Shown here: piece after piece, positions 36,601-48,515 of the stretch | How positions within the stretch are numbered: position 1 is the stretch's first letter | How the letters are laid out: every line of letters starts with the position of its first letter | Assembly: GCF_008831285.2 (NCBI RefSeq) | Contig: NC_045142.1 | Location: forward strand, 9,092,713 to 9,156,712 | DNA length: 64,000 bases | Reading direction: 5' to 3' | DNA from: Nymphaea colorata | Lineage: Eukaryota; Streptophyta; Magnoliopsida; Nymphaeales; Nymphaeaceae | Translations under genes and position numbers: made by a program | Notes under the pieces: model-generated | What the model was told of the DNA's origin: nothing | The model's database searches: none | What the model saw: the letters and a program-made list of their open reading frames with translations, nothing else

Positions 36601-36892
36601 TACCAAAGCTATATAGGTGAGAAATTTATTGGGTGAATTAGGAGAGCCTATTATTCGATCCTCTTTATTGTGTGACAATCAAAGTTCCATCAACATAACT
36701 TTCAATTTCATTCTTCATTGCATAACCAAACACATTGAGATTGATCAGCATTTTATTTGTCAAGCTGTGTTATATTCGGATAGATCATCAACTTGCTGAT
36801 TTACTTACAAAGGAGTTGACTACACATCAATTCTGATTTCTCAAGAGCAAGTTGTCCGTGGTAAAAGAACACATAAACAACTTGAGGGTGGA

Positions 36893-37169
36893 TGTTAAAG
36901 AATAAACATATGGTTTTGGATCTTGGTCTATATCCAAACCCATCAAGTTATTAGGTGCCTTTTATTTGTCACATGCATTTCTTTTCATTAATGGCATCTG
37001 ATCTAATTTGTTTGAACATTTCTTCACCCTTTGCATTTGACTTGTGTGAATATTAAGCAATTAGGGTTGAGACTGCCGTGAGTTTTAACATATTCATCTC
37101 CCTTCTCTCCTTTCATCTTCTTTTTCTTCATTTTTTGTTAGATTGAAGCTGCAATGAAAAAGTATGATA
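36893..37169 (+). repeat. 3' LTR of copia element 1
   Basis: Starts TGTTAAAG just after a polypurine tract and aligns with the 5' LTR with many substitutions, indicating an old insertion. Confidence 0.8.
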
Positions 37170-37619
37170 GATTGGCATTGTTAAGTCCATTGAAATCAAG
37201 ACTCCCATTTCCAATTATATACTTTTAGTAAGATTTAGAACTATGAAAGGCGACCTCAACCAATTGCTATATATATATGTATATATATACATGTGTTTTT
37301 GTGTTTGTGTGTGTGACAGAGAGTGATCATTCTAATCTGTCTCAACATAACAAAGAAAAATGCCCAATAAGAAGCAAATAGGAGACACACTTCATATCGC
37401 ACTCCATGCCGCACCATAGAAAGAAGAGGTTCTCCATCTTCCTTTTCATTACCAAGTTGACCGGTATTGTTTAATTCATCGACATTTAAACTATTGTTTC
37501 AAATATATGCTTGTAGGAACATTCTACAATTGTGAAAGGCAACTTAAATCAATTGTTTTGTAAGATTATGCGAATCAGTAAAAGAGAAACTTCTATCCAA
37601 GCTCCCTAAGACTGATTTT

Positions 37620-37850
37620 CTAGAAAAAAAAAAATAAAACATAGAATATTAAACATATAAGAGGATCACTTTAGTAGATATTGTTGGACTATGCATAGGG
37701 ATGTTGATAAGTCTGATTTGTAATTGATACATGACTGAACTGGTTAAAAAATTCTATATCCAATTAAGAAATTAGAAAATAATCTAATTTAAGAAATTAC
37801 ATCCAATTAAATGTGGGTTTGCATTCACATAAATATCTGATCATGTTAAG
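37620..37850. other. Short AT-rich stretch between repeats
   Basis: No feature recognised. Confidence 0.4.
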
Positions 37851-37852
37851 GG

Positions 37853-38031
37853 GCAGAGCTGGGGGTGTGGGGGCTGCCCCCCCCCTTTCAATTTTTTTTA
37901 GATTTACATGTAAATTTTACAAAATTTCATTTATTCTATATAAAAATCTTGAAAAATTATATTTTAACCTCAGTTAAAATTTTGAAACTGTAATTCAAGC
38001 CTTTCATGAAAAATTCATGGTTCCACCCCTA
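37853..38031 (+). mobile_element. CAGGGGTGGAGC-family MITE
   Basis: The left end AGGGGCAGAGCTGGGGG and the right end GGTTCCACCCCT are inverted copies. ATCAT(GT)-like flanks (left ATCATGTT, right ATCATAGT) look like a decayed 8 bp target duplication. The core palindrome ATTTACATGTAAATT is at 37902-37916. Confidence 0.6.
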
Positions 38032-38109
38032 ATCATAGTCATTGTCACATGTCAATTATCCATTCATTTTGAAAATGATTCTTAATGTTGAACAATGTGG
38101 TGCAAATTT

Positions 38110-38273
38110 GGAGGTTTGGTTAGATTTGGATTGGATTCAGTTTATGAATTCAAATTAAGATATTGGAGGTTTGGTTAGATTTGGATTGGATTCAGTTTAT
38201 GAATTCAAATTAAGATATTGGAGGTTTGGTTAGATTTGGATTGGATTCAGTTTATGAATTCAAATTAAGATAC
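38110..38273. repeat. Three virtually identical 55 bp tandem units
   Basis: Units start at 38110, 38165 and 38220 with GGAGGTTTGGTTAGATTTGG. I see no differences between units until the end of the third, so the expansion is recent. Confidence 0.95.
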
Positions 38274-38279
38274 ATTATA

Positions 38280-38870
38280 GATTTTATTTTTTTTCATTGA
38301 TTTTCGAATCCAATCATATGTGAACACCCAATAAATCACTAATGGTAAAGAGTAACCCAATTCAAGTACAATCCTTTCAAAGCCGTCATCAGTAGCATTC
38401 CTATTGGAAGCATTTAGTGGGATAAAAGCATGTCATAGAAAATGCCACTAAAAGTAGAAACAATAATTTTCTTCGATGGCATTATTTATATATGCTACAA
38501 CTACAAGCTGCCTATGGTAAAAACAATATGTTAGTAAAAACCTTTTATTGATGCTCAAAGAGTGGTACTGTAGATTATCTATGGCTGCTAAAGCATGTCA
38601 CTGAAGTGGCTTTTGCTGGCCTATAACACCATGGTTGGTTTACCATGGTAGGGAAAAGCTGCCGCCAAATGGTTTTCTGCTAATGCATTTTGTGACAAGA
38701 AAGATTTTCCCAAATGGCAGAATAAGTCTGCTCTTTAATGGGGTTCATGGGTTGCCCTTAGATGTTTTAACATTTTCTATGGTGCACCATGGCTGTTCAA
38801 GTTTTCAAACAATTCAATGGCAGCTATCACCAACACCCCAAAAATGGAGTAGATAGTGCAATTTTGCCTC
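38280..38870. other. Intergenic stretch, possibly DNA-transposon derived
   Basis: Repeated GGTAAAAAC-like and CCATGG(T)-rich segments are suggestive but no ends could be defined; the open frame at 38635-38856 has no family. Confidence 0.3.
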
Positions 38871-38877
38871 CATGACA

Positions 38878-39165
38878 CATGAACTTTTGGTAGGAATAGG
38901 AGTTGATAGTAGACAATGAGAATATTTTCTAATACTTTTGGATTGTTGTGCAATGTGATTTATAGAAGATACAAGAAAGAGGAAAACCATTACAACAAAA
39001 AGGAAAGAATTTGAAGTTACATGAAAAAGGAAAGTTTTAGATTGTTTTGGAAAATCTCTTCAACCGTTGCACAAGATTTGTTCCTAAACAAAATCATGAC
39101 AAAATAATATTCAAATGAAGATAATCATACACTAAATTGTAGCTGAAATAGTGCATATGTTGATA
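38878..39165 (-). repeat. 3' LTR of copia element 2
   Basis: Matches 42449-42745. The polypurine tract lies just to the right (39166-39175). Confidence 0.8.
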
Positions 39166-39179
39166 CCCCACATCAAACT

Positions 39180-39350
39180 GTAAACATCTATTTGATGTAA
39201 AATCCATTTTTTTGCCGAAACAATTACCAATAAACATATAAAAGTAACAAGTTTGGTAACTGGTGCAAAGGTCTCATGATAATCATGACCTTCTGGTCGA
39301 GTAAATACTTTTGCTATGAGCCTAGGCTTGTATGAAATGACTTGACCCAA
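39180..39350 (-). pseudogene. Copia element 2 reverse transcriptase N-terminal fragment
   Basis: YKPRLIAKVFTRPEGHDYHE, then TFAPVTKL and WILHQIDV match the start of copia RT, open in one frame, then stop being RT at the deletion junction. Confidence 0.85.
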
Positions 39351-40461
39351 TTCAACACTAGGCTTGGGCCTTTATTTCGACAAATTTCAGCTCACCCCTA
39401 GCAGCTTCAATTTTAACACAAAAAGGTTACGAATCATAACAATTTACCACTTCAACCACCTCCTTTATAAGCGATTGAAGATCTCGCACAATCTTTAAAT
39501 ACAAGACTAAACTTCTCAAAGTGGGTGTTACAATCCATCCCCCTTAAGGCACATGGAAACCCATGTCTGAGTGTTAAACCTGCTCTAATACAATTGAGAT
39601 GACATGATTGGTGGATCCCAACCCCCCCCCACTCTAGTCGGTTCTATCCCATAAAAGACTTAGAACCAACACAACCAAACACTTTAACAACCTCCTTTAT
39701 AAGCTCTTCAAGATCTCTCACAATCTTCTATATGATATTGAACTTATCAAAGTGGGCTGTAACATTCAATGGAACCATCTAACCTATATTTTATTATGAT
39801 ATACCAATTTTCATTCAATTGGTTGCACTATAGGTGGAAGTTCAGGAAACAACCAAGTGTTGTTCTCTTCGAAAGGCTGTATCTCAACAAACATGACATC
39901 TCTCTAATGATCATTTGCTATACCTTGAGCGTAAGTTTGGCGTTTGGAGATATTGGACATCGACATCAAACAATTAAGATGGAAATGAGAGAAACGTTGA
40001 AGGTTAATGTAGTTAACAAGATGAACATGAGTAACTTTGGCTTTAGAATTTGGACTTAAAGGTGGTGCAGACTAAATTGACTATACGTAGAAATCCTTAC
40101 ACATGACAGAATAATGTCTTTCTCTTGATGACCATTGCACTGGTATAGGGCTAGAATTTGGTTGGGCTGATATGTTTTCATGTTCATGATTATATGTTTT
40201 CATGTTCATGATTTCTGAAGGTAGCATTGGGTTGGGGCTCATTAGCTGAAATATTTAATTGATTATCATACGCATTGGATAGAGGCAAAACTAGGTTTGG
40301 GTCTTGATTAGTGAAAGGTGCGGGAATGAGCAGCATTGGTTGATGGCAAAAAAGGAAATGTATTTTCATAAAAAAATAACATTCCTAGAAGTACAAATAG
40401 ATTTGTGCTATAAATCATATAGTTTGAATGTTTTTTGCCTAAATGGCTATGCAATGAAGAT

Positions 40462-41034
40462 TCATTTCCTTGCTCTAGAGTCAAATTTTAACTTATCTAG
40501 ATCTAAATTTATAAGGTAGCAAAGACACCCAAAGGTGTCGATGTGGTGATAAGACAGTTTTTGACCAAAAGATTTTTCAAATGGTAATTTGCCATGTAGT
40601 TTGGATGAAGGAGTTCTATTAATTGCATGGTAGCACGAACACTTTCTCCCCAAAATCTTTTAGGATGGTTAACTTGAAACATGAGAGCCTAGCAACTTCA
40701 AGAAGATGTCTTTAGTTTCTTTCTACTACTACATTTTGTTGAGGATTAGCAACACAAGGAGTTGGTGGCCAACCCCATTTTGAAAAAAGAAATTACATGG
40801 AATTTGAGAGAAATTCAATATCCCTTGTCTGACCTAACATTTGAAATATTTTTTTGTATTGAGAAGATAGTTCACTTCGAATTTGTGCTTCATCAGGTAT
40901 ATCCAAGTGCACCTAGAATAATCATACACTATGCTCAAAAGATAATGAGCACCATTAATTGAAACAAAAGAGTAATGTCCCCAAATGTCTACATGAATAA
41001 GTTCAAATATGTATTTCTTATGATAAAGATACAA
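40462..41034 (-). pseudogene. Copia element 2 integrase remnant
   Basis: IFELIHVDIWG and YDYSRCTWIYLMKHK (40834-41034) are the integrase core with its first aspartate; INRTPSSKLHGKLPFEKSFG and FGCLCYLINLD (40462-40653) are its C-terminal part. They lie in different frames with stops between. Confidence 0.85.
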
Positions 41035-41039
41035 GAAAG

Positions 41040-41887
41040 AGGTAGGTGAGCTTGCTTACTTGATGACACACATCACAAAATCAAGTACTATTACTAAAAA
41101 AAAGCATAGAATCATAGGCAAAAAACTTCTTCATGCAACAATCTGAAGGATGTAGGTCTGTGGTGCCATATGCCACTACTGTCATTGTTGTTGATGATGG
41201 GTAAGGCCATAAGTGAGATTGGTCCAATCTGTACAGCCCATCAGTTTCCTTATTCACTCCAATTTGTTTGGAGCCATAAAATGATCATACTTACTCTTGG
41301 TAAGAGTAACAACATAAATACTTTCTGATTTCTTCTCACTTGAAGTTGACCAATTGGGAATCTTGTGACCTGTAGAGATGCCGTCGCTTGTTGGTTCTAA
41401 GGGCACTAAAAATGCAATTGTAATAGTTCAATGAAGACAATGGTGTAGAGGGTAGCCATGGAGTTTGAAGTTAGGTCGATGTCATTACAATGAAAGCATT
41501 TTGGTCAAGACTTATGAGTAAATTTTAGCTTTCTTTTTTTTTATCACTCACATCCATTACTGTTTTTTCATGAATGGATGGCTGAACAAAGAACTGTTTG
41601 ATTATTGCTTGTAGCCGTTAGAGACCAAGCTTCCCATTGTTGCTCTTCTTAATCATTAGATTGTAGACCTTAGTGACACTTGGGACTGGTTCCATAAGTA
41701 ACATTTGACTTTTGATGTGATCATACTATTCATTTACACTCATTAAAAATTGAAATACTTTTTCTTGTTGTAAGCATTTTATCAAGGCACCAACAACACC
41801 ATATCAGCAAGTCGGAGGTGGATAATATGAACTGATTTCATCCCAATATGCTTAGGGAACTTTGTTGCAAATGGACAAGACTTTTCA

Positions 41888-41939
<52 letters not shown>

Positions 41940-42235
41940 AGCAACACTACAAGAGAAATGTTCTTTTCAACTTCAACAACAGATGCAACATCATGATATT
42001 GTTGGTAAGATCTTTAGATCTACAATTTAATAACCATGATAAAAACCATATTATTGCAACAGTTCCATTTGAGAAGATTAAAGGAACCAAAAGCAATTTG
42101 AGGTATGGAACCATCAATAGACCTGCCTTTATCCTTGGCAAAAAGTGCCATAATCGTGGCAGAACCCCAAGACTTGAGTGACTAAAGCCATACACGTATT
42201 GTTAGAGTGGTGCAGATAATAAACATCCTCTTGAG
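41040..42235 (-). pseudogene. Copia element 2 gag and pre-integrase remnant
   Basis: The gag start is near 42235. A CDVCHQ-like GAG-pre-integrase segment is near 41060-41080. Much of the rest is frame-broken. Confidence 0.5.
41891..41936. repeat. (TA)23 microsatellite
   Basis: Uninterrupted TA run inside the gag remnant. Confidence 0.95.
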
Positions 42236-42448
42236 AAGTTCTCGAAGTAATAGAAGAATTATTCAGTGTATTGTTTGGAACATGATTAGCCACGGGGATC
42301 GAAGACGAACTTACCTGTTGCTAGAGAAAATCATAGTGGAAAAGGACTTGAAGATGACTCCTTTGATGTGCCGTATGAATGTGATCAACAAAAGCAATAG
42401 GGAAAGACAATGTGCAGCAGAGAGTTACTATGCGTGCTCTAACACCAT

Positions 42449-42745
42449 ATGAACTTTTAGCAGGAATAGGAATTGAGAATAGAAAATGAGAAAATGTATA
42501 ATGTCTTATATTTTTGGATTGTTGTACAATGTAATTTATGGAAGATATAACAAATGGGAAATTATTTGTAACAAAAAGGAAATAATTTGAAGTTATAAGA
42601 CAAAGAAAACTTTTTCAACAATGATTTGGAAAATCTCTTCAACAGTTGTAGCATGATTTGTTCCCAAGCAAAATCACCACAAGGTAACGTTTAAATGGAT
42701 GTCATTACACACTAAATTGTAGCTAAGATATTGCATTCGTTGTCA
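42449..42745 (-). repeat. 5' LTR of copia element 2
   Basis: On the minus strand it begins TGACAACGAATGC and ends at GTTCAT beside the primer site. Confidence 0.8.
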
Positions 42746-42932
42746 TGACAGAGAAATACATTCTTCAATGTGCATGAACCTTCCCGCACCATTCAAGACG
42801 TCAGGTGTTGTAGTCCTAGAACATGTCCTTGACTTTGCATGGATGGTGATACCCATGGAAACTAATAAAACTACTACAGCAAGATACAACCTCCAGTGCT
42901 ACAAAAGCTGGTCAAAAGTTGAAGCAAAACGA

Positions 42933-43900
<968 letters not shown>

Positions 43901-43912
43901 ATGTAATTTTTT

Positions 43913-44002
43913 TAATAATAATAATAATAGTAATAATAATAATAAAAGTTGATTTTCTGAAAAGACTTATTAATAAAAGTTGATTTTCTGAAAAGACATT
44001 AA
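43913..44002. repeat. (AAT)n run and a 31 bp tandem duplicate
   Basis: ATA/ATG trinucleotides at 43913-43944 are followed by AATAAAAGTTGATTTTCTGA... repeated at 43941 and 43972. Confidence 0.9.
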
Positions 44003-44066
44003 ATAAGATGAACTAAAAACAAGAAAATTCTTAAAATATTTAAGTATAAGTAAAGAAAATAGCACA

Positions 44067-45519
44067 CACTACTGCAATTCTCCGCAGCTCAGAGAACAGC
44101 AGCTCTGGCGCTATTTTAGCGTTCCTAGTAGCGCCATCATTCTAACAGCCACAAATAAACTTCTTGAATGGGGGAAATAGGTAGCGCTATTGCTTGTGAC
44201 AGGTCTGGCTTTTTAGTGGCGCCAGCTATAAAATGGCGAAGAGAGCTGAATATGCTATGTTCACTGGCGCTACCTGAAATAGCGGCAGTGATCTAAAATG
44301 AAAGACCAACCACAACCCATAAGCTGATGCCACAATCTACACATTTTTACATATGTTTGAGAACAAATTCTGTGGCTACAAGGCACACATTCAAATTCAT
44401 GTGCGTCATGCCGTAAACAAGGAAAAAGAATTAACGGAAAGCATCAAGTATTTTGTAGTACCATATAAAGCATAGAAACAACTGCTGTTCTTTGTATAAA
44501 AGTGGGCCTGTTACATCACAAATTTGGGATAGAAACTAGTTCATATATTATAGACAAGAACCCAGAAAACACTTATCAAAAACATACAATAGATGAATCG
44601 AATGACTAACCGAACCCAAAATGACTTGAGAAAAGAACGGAGAGGCAACAATGGAAGGGTACGTCACCCTATCACAGGCTTAAACCACCGGTGATTGCCA
44701 TTAGATGGAGAGAAGAAGGAAATCCATACAGAAACAGATATATTAACTAAATCTTCCTTTGAAAAAGTTAATACCACCGCAAGCCAGCGTTCATGTCTCG
44801 TGTTTTCATCATGGCCATAGCATGTTCATGAATTGAATTCGTCACATCTTCTTCGGATTTCTCCATGCCTCCCAACCTTCACCTCCACCACGCATCTTCT
44901 TCGGATTTCTTTGAATTTGTTGGGGGTCATTATACCGTTAAACGCAGACATAGTAGGATTGTTGATGCAATGAGAAAAGCCAATGGTGCAGGCACCAAGA
45001 AGCGCTACCATTTCTCCAACGGAAAAGCCCTATGATGAAAAGAGAGGTGCCAGCTCTGTAACCGGCATTGGCAGAAGAGGCAGATTGCCAGGTACTCGAT
45101 AAGCTTGAGAAATAAAGATATCCTTCCTGCCCAGTTTAACCCCGTAGCAAGGCTCTCCAACCTCCAACATGACTATGAGGAAGAGAAGGACAACAAAAGG
45201 AAAACCTTTCTAATATGAATAAAGAAGGATCATTGAAGTTGCAGAGCAAGAAACGGGTTTCTAACATTTACAATTTGAAAGAACAGATAAGAGCACAATT
45301 TTTTAATTTGAGATGCAGTTTAGGAGCTAGACATGAGATGCGGAAAATGAGGAATTAGATCTTGGAATTCCCGAAAATTCTTCGGGCTTCTAGAATTAGA
45401 GGATGCAGTAAGGATGAGAAGGAGATAGATAATATAAATTTCTCCCCATTTCAGTTATACTCGTGAAGATGTAGCTGACACCTTCATCCTCCCATTTTTA
45501 GTAATATAAACCAGTAGTG
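44067..45519. mobile_element. Possible CACTA-type element carrying a peroxidase fragment
   Basis: The left end CACTACTG is matched by CAGTAGTG at 45512-45519. Near the left end the words TGGCGCTA, TAGCGCC and GGCGCC recur about seven times in both orientations (44106-44285), a typical CACTA subterminal pattern. Against this, the right end lacks the same words and the 3-bp flanks (ACA and TCT) do not match, so the right border may be wrong. Confidence 0.35.
44905..45170 (-). pseudogene. Class III peroxidase pseudogene fragment
   Basis: Minus-strand reading gives GVKLGRKDIFISQAYRVPGN, LPLLPMPVTELAPLFSS, a stop (45030-45032), then GFSVGEMVALLGACTIGFSHC and PTMSAFNGIMTPNKF. These follow the class III peroxidase order around the proximal haem site (usual form VALSGAHTIGFSHC). 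The proximal histidine is replaced by Cys (44988-44990), and sequence between FSHC and the PTMSAFN block (about 25-30 residues) is deleted. It cannot be functional. The best resemblance is to the subgroup with MALSGAHTIGFSHC (AtPRX31/41-type). Confidence 0.82.
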
Positions 45520-47078
45520 TCTTATAAGGGGAGTAAAACTAGTTCATTAGTAACATATGTGGTACATAAAGATATATGAAATGTGCATCTTACACAGTTT
45601 AAGATTGAAACCAATAAACGGGAGCAAATAACCAGATTTCTTCTCACCAAGGTCTCTTTGCTGAGTGATTTTGAAGTCGGAGCCCCAAATCTGATAAAGG
45701 ATACACTTGGATGCATCTGGGGATCAGGTGATCTTTCAGTTTCGGTACCAACCGGAATCAGTTTGCAACCGATTTCAATCAAGCGACCCCGCCTTTTTGC
45801 AGTGGCTTGATACGGTGACCAAGAGAGATGAATCCCTTCTCATGGCGCATGGCTCACCTTAGTGATTTTGAGTCAAGTCTGTTTCCACACTCTCGACTTA
45901 GGATAGGGTTTTGCAATGTTTGGCTTTTAGATCTGGTTTTCCTTTATTTTGTCTTAAAACATGTGCCTAACCAGTGATTGAGTGTTATGACGTCCACATC
46001 TCAATTCATGACCATACCTTAATTATTCAGTCAGAAATTGAGTGTTTCAAGATCTTTTTTCTCAAATCGTGTTGAGATAACTTCTCTCATGCATGCATGG
46101 CTGCATGCCAGGCATAAGTTATCGTATGGCCTAACTCACACATGGGTGCTTGTACTTTGATTATAGGTACGATGATGCGGGTATAGACACAACAATTTTT
46201 TAAGATGTAAGTCAAGGATACGACCATGCATGCAACATTCACAATAAACTCAAAACTAAAGCTAAAATCATTAAAAAAGTAAAGCATATCCAGGTGTGTC
46301 CCCATACCCGTGTACCAACACTAATACATCTCAAGGTTTCTCCCCTACGCATGTGACTTAACCCAACTTGCCACAAAAAATATCATTTAGAATATGATCA
46401 AATTAAGTATTTGGTCACGCATGTGGGCAAGATGACGAACATCTATTTGGGATCCCATTTGGTAACGCAATGTTACTTTGAACGTATAGAATGGTCCAAT
46501 TCAACTCTTTGCCTATAGGTATACCCTCCATCTAAATATATAATATCTGTTCTTAATTTAACATGAAAATATACATCCTCATTTGCCAAGAAAATTTGTG
46601 CACTTTACCTTGGTGATCTTTCATATTGCTTCCAAGCACGTGCCTTATGTGTATCATGATCATGTGAGTTGTGCCATTAGAAAAACTCCTAACTAGCCAC
46701 CAACATCAGTTATATGTTCAATACCTAGGAATAAATATTATGGGTTCTGATCGATTGAAAAATAAACATGCATGGAGAGAATCCTAATGAGCTAGCAGCA
46801 TGCGACTCTATTCTTTCCAAGATCATTAAGCAAGTCCTAAGCTAGCAACATGCAATGATAATATTGGAAAGATGGCCCTAACATTGTAATCTTGGGTATA
46901 TGATTTTGTAGAGCTTTCAGCAGCTCCATAATCTTAGAAACCAGATCTCGTGAAGTATTGGATCTCATGCTGCTATACATCCAAATTTCAATTCAAATAA
47001 AGGGCGCTTGAAATGTAAACTTCATAGTGTTTGATATGGAAACTAACAAGAAATCATTGACCTGTTATTTCCTTCTTA
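45520..47078. other. Intergenic stretch with a GGTACG-word region
   Basis: 46100-46320 has words (GGTACGATG, GGGTATAGACAC, CCCATACCCGTGTACC) like those of 5519-6000 and 61150-61525 and is probably a decayed relative. 46448-46476 (CCCATTTGGTAACGCAATG) looks like one end of a MITE. Otherwise nothing recognised. Confidence 0.4.
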
Positions 47079-48376
47079 CACTACAAAAAACCAGTGATTC
47101 ACCAACAGCAGAATAACGTACATGGATACTCACCAGTAAAACCTTTTCCAATGTTTGAAAAGGTCGTAGTTGAAGTTAGCATCGATGAAAACTTTCACTT
47201 ACAATCGGTTGCACACATCAGTGCAACATTGGTGCCAATGACCTGCACCGACAAGTTAAACACATAGGTAAAATAAATTATTGTCAATGTCCAGTGATGT
47301 CAGTAATAAAACTTTTAGGGACACAGTTAGGGCATTGGTAAAACTTTTATTGACATCAAGACTAGATGTTGCTAAAACTTTTTATGGACATAACAGCCGG
47401 CCATTGGTAAAAAGTTTTATTAACACATGTTTGAATGTCGGTAAAAATTGATTGATGTTCTTATAATGTCCTAATACTCTTTATTGATGCAATTTCATTC
47501 ATCAGTGAAGATTCGTCATTTTATTTTCCTAATTCAGGAATGACATAATTAGTTCCAAAAATCAGAAATATATGTACAAACCTTAACCTGTTTACATGTT
47601 GAATGTAAGAAAGGAAACAATAACAAAGTTCATGTGTAGTAGAATTAGACGTTCAAAATATGATGCCAGAATCCAGCCGACATGTGCTGGAATCCGGTGA
47701 AAACAGTAATTGGGGGTTTTGTGTTTGTGCAGACATTTCATATAATTAATATATCAAATTGAAAGTACTATGGTAAAAAAGAATGTTATAACCTAAAAAT
47801 CATTTAAAAAAGAATGTTATAACCTAAAAATCGTTCACAAAAAAAAAAAAGCTTAACATTAAGAGGGAGGAAGAAGGAAAATAAGGAAAAAGAAGAAAGG
47901 TAAAACAGGGGTCGGGTGGAGTCAACAAGTCGGAGAAGCCTTTATTGATGTGTACCAAACATCGGTAGAGGTATCTCTTAAAAATGTTGGTGAAAGTATT
48001 ACAATAGCTTTCACCGACGCGTGATGAACATTGCTAATAAATCTTTTTCTGAGATCCATGCGGAACATGTCAATGAAGGTGGAACTTATACCAACGCCAT
48101 GTTTGGACGTTAGTAATGCTACGCTGGAAAATGCTTTCGCCAAGGCGAGAAAGAAGGCGTATTGGTGAAAATCTCTTTTTACCAACGTCCACACTCTAGC
48201 CATCGATAAAGTCTGCATTTCAATGATATTTTGCCTACATGCGTCCATGAAAGATGATTTGCAACAACGTTTGGCTGTGGGCATCAGTGACACTCGATCT
48301 TCACCGTCATGGCGTATTGGGTATCCATAGACGCCCTCCTTTCCACATGTCAATAAATCCCCTATTTTTTCTAGTG
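47079..48376. mobile_element. Non-autonomous CACTA (En/Spm-type) element, 1.3 kb
   Basis: The left end CACTACAAAAAACCAG and the reverse complement of the right end CACTAGAAAAAATAGG share the CACTA terminus and A-rich TIR. Inside both ends the words GGTAAAA(C)TTTTATTGAC, CATTGGTAAAA, TTCACCGAC and CCAACG(T/C)C recur in both orientations, the expected subterminal repeats. The 3-bp flanks are TTA and TTT. A 31-33 bp segment is tandemly duplicated at 47765-47830. No transposase is present. Confidence 0.7.
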
Positions 48377-48515
48377 TTTTGTTCACTTTCTCACATGGTA
48401 CCAGGGCACTAGTGAGACTATCATTTTTCTTCCTTCTCTCTGAGAAATCTTGAGCATGATTAAGGCTCTCCGATATTAGTAGAAACAAGAAAAGTGCAGC
48501 AAATCAGGTTGTTCT

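Larger units (their letters stand above)
33997..37169 (+). mobile_element. Ty1/copia LTR retrotransposon, internally deleted (about 3.2 kb)
   Basis: Both LTRs begin TGTTAAA(C/G) (33997 and 36893) and share the block TTAGGGTTGAGACTGCCGTG. The initiator-tRNA primer site TGGTATCAGAG follows the 5' LTR at 34265, and a polypurine tract (TTGAGGGTGGA) precedes the 3' LTR. Gag remnants (THINYLTWKQQIVPL at 34984) run to about 35545 and are joined directly to the start of reverse transcriptase (RYKALLVARDFTQ). The zinc knuckle, protease and integrase are missing. Stops and frameshifts elsewhere make it inactive. A probable 5 bp target duplication TTGGC lies at 33990-33994 and 37172-37176. Confidence 0.88.
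33805..37562. repeat. Older tandem duplication (unit about 240 bp), first copy split by a copia element
   Basis: 33813-33994 (TTCTAATCTTTCTCAACATC ... CTCCATCTGCCTTTTCATTA) matches 37331-37457. The segment after the retroelement (37176-37270) matches 37466-37562. So unit 1 is 33805-33994 plus 37172-37322, and unit 2 is 37323-37562. Unit 1 also gained a (TA)20(AG)12 run at 33899-33962. Confidence 0.7.
38878..42745 (-). mobile_element. Ty1/copia LTR retrotransposon with TSD, internally deleted (3.9 kb)
   Basis: LTRs at 38878-39165 (3') and 42449-42745 (5', minus orientation) align along their length. Target duplications TGACA lie at 38873-38877 and 42746-42750. The primer site GCTCTAACACCA (42436-42447) is, on the minus strand, TGGTGTTAGAGC, two changes from the initiator-tRNA site. 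Gag starts near 42235 (YYLHHSNN...ALVTQVL), integrase is at 40460-41034 and the first part of reverse transcriptase at 39180-39350. The RT core with YVDD and all of RNase H are missing: the QIDV motif runs straight into the polypurine tract (GATGTGGGG) and the 3' LTR. A 46 bp TA run has grown inside gag. Confidence 0.88.

Noticed and set aside
36893-37169. A separate solo LTR
   Set aside because: It pairs with 33997-34262 and is preceded by a polypurine tract, so it is the 3' LTR of the same element.
38110-38273. CRISPR-like regular repeats
   Set aside because: Units are contiguous without spacers and the DNA is plant nuclear.
47922-48488. 188-codon minus-strand open frame
   Set aside because: It covers CACTA subterminal repeats and runs past the element's end; no transposase motif.
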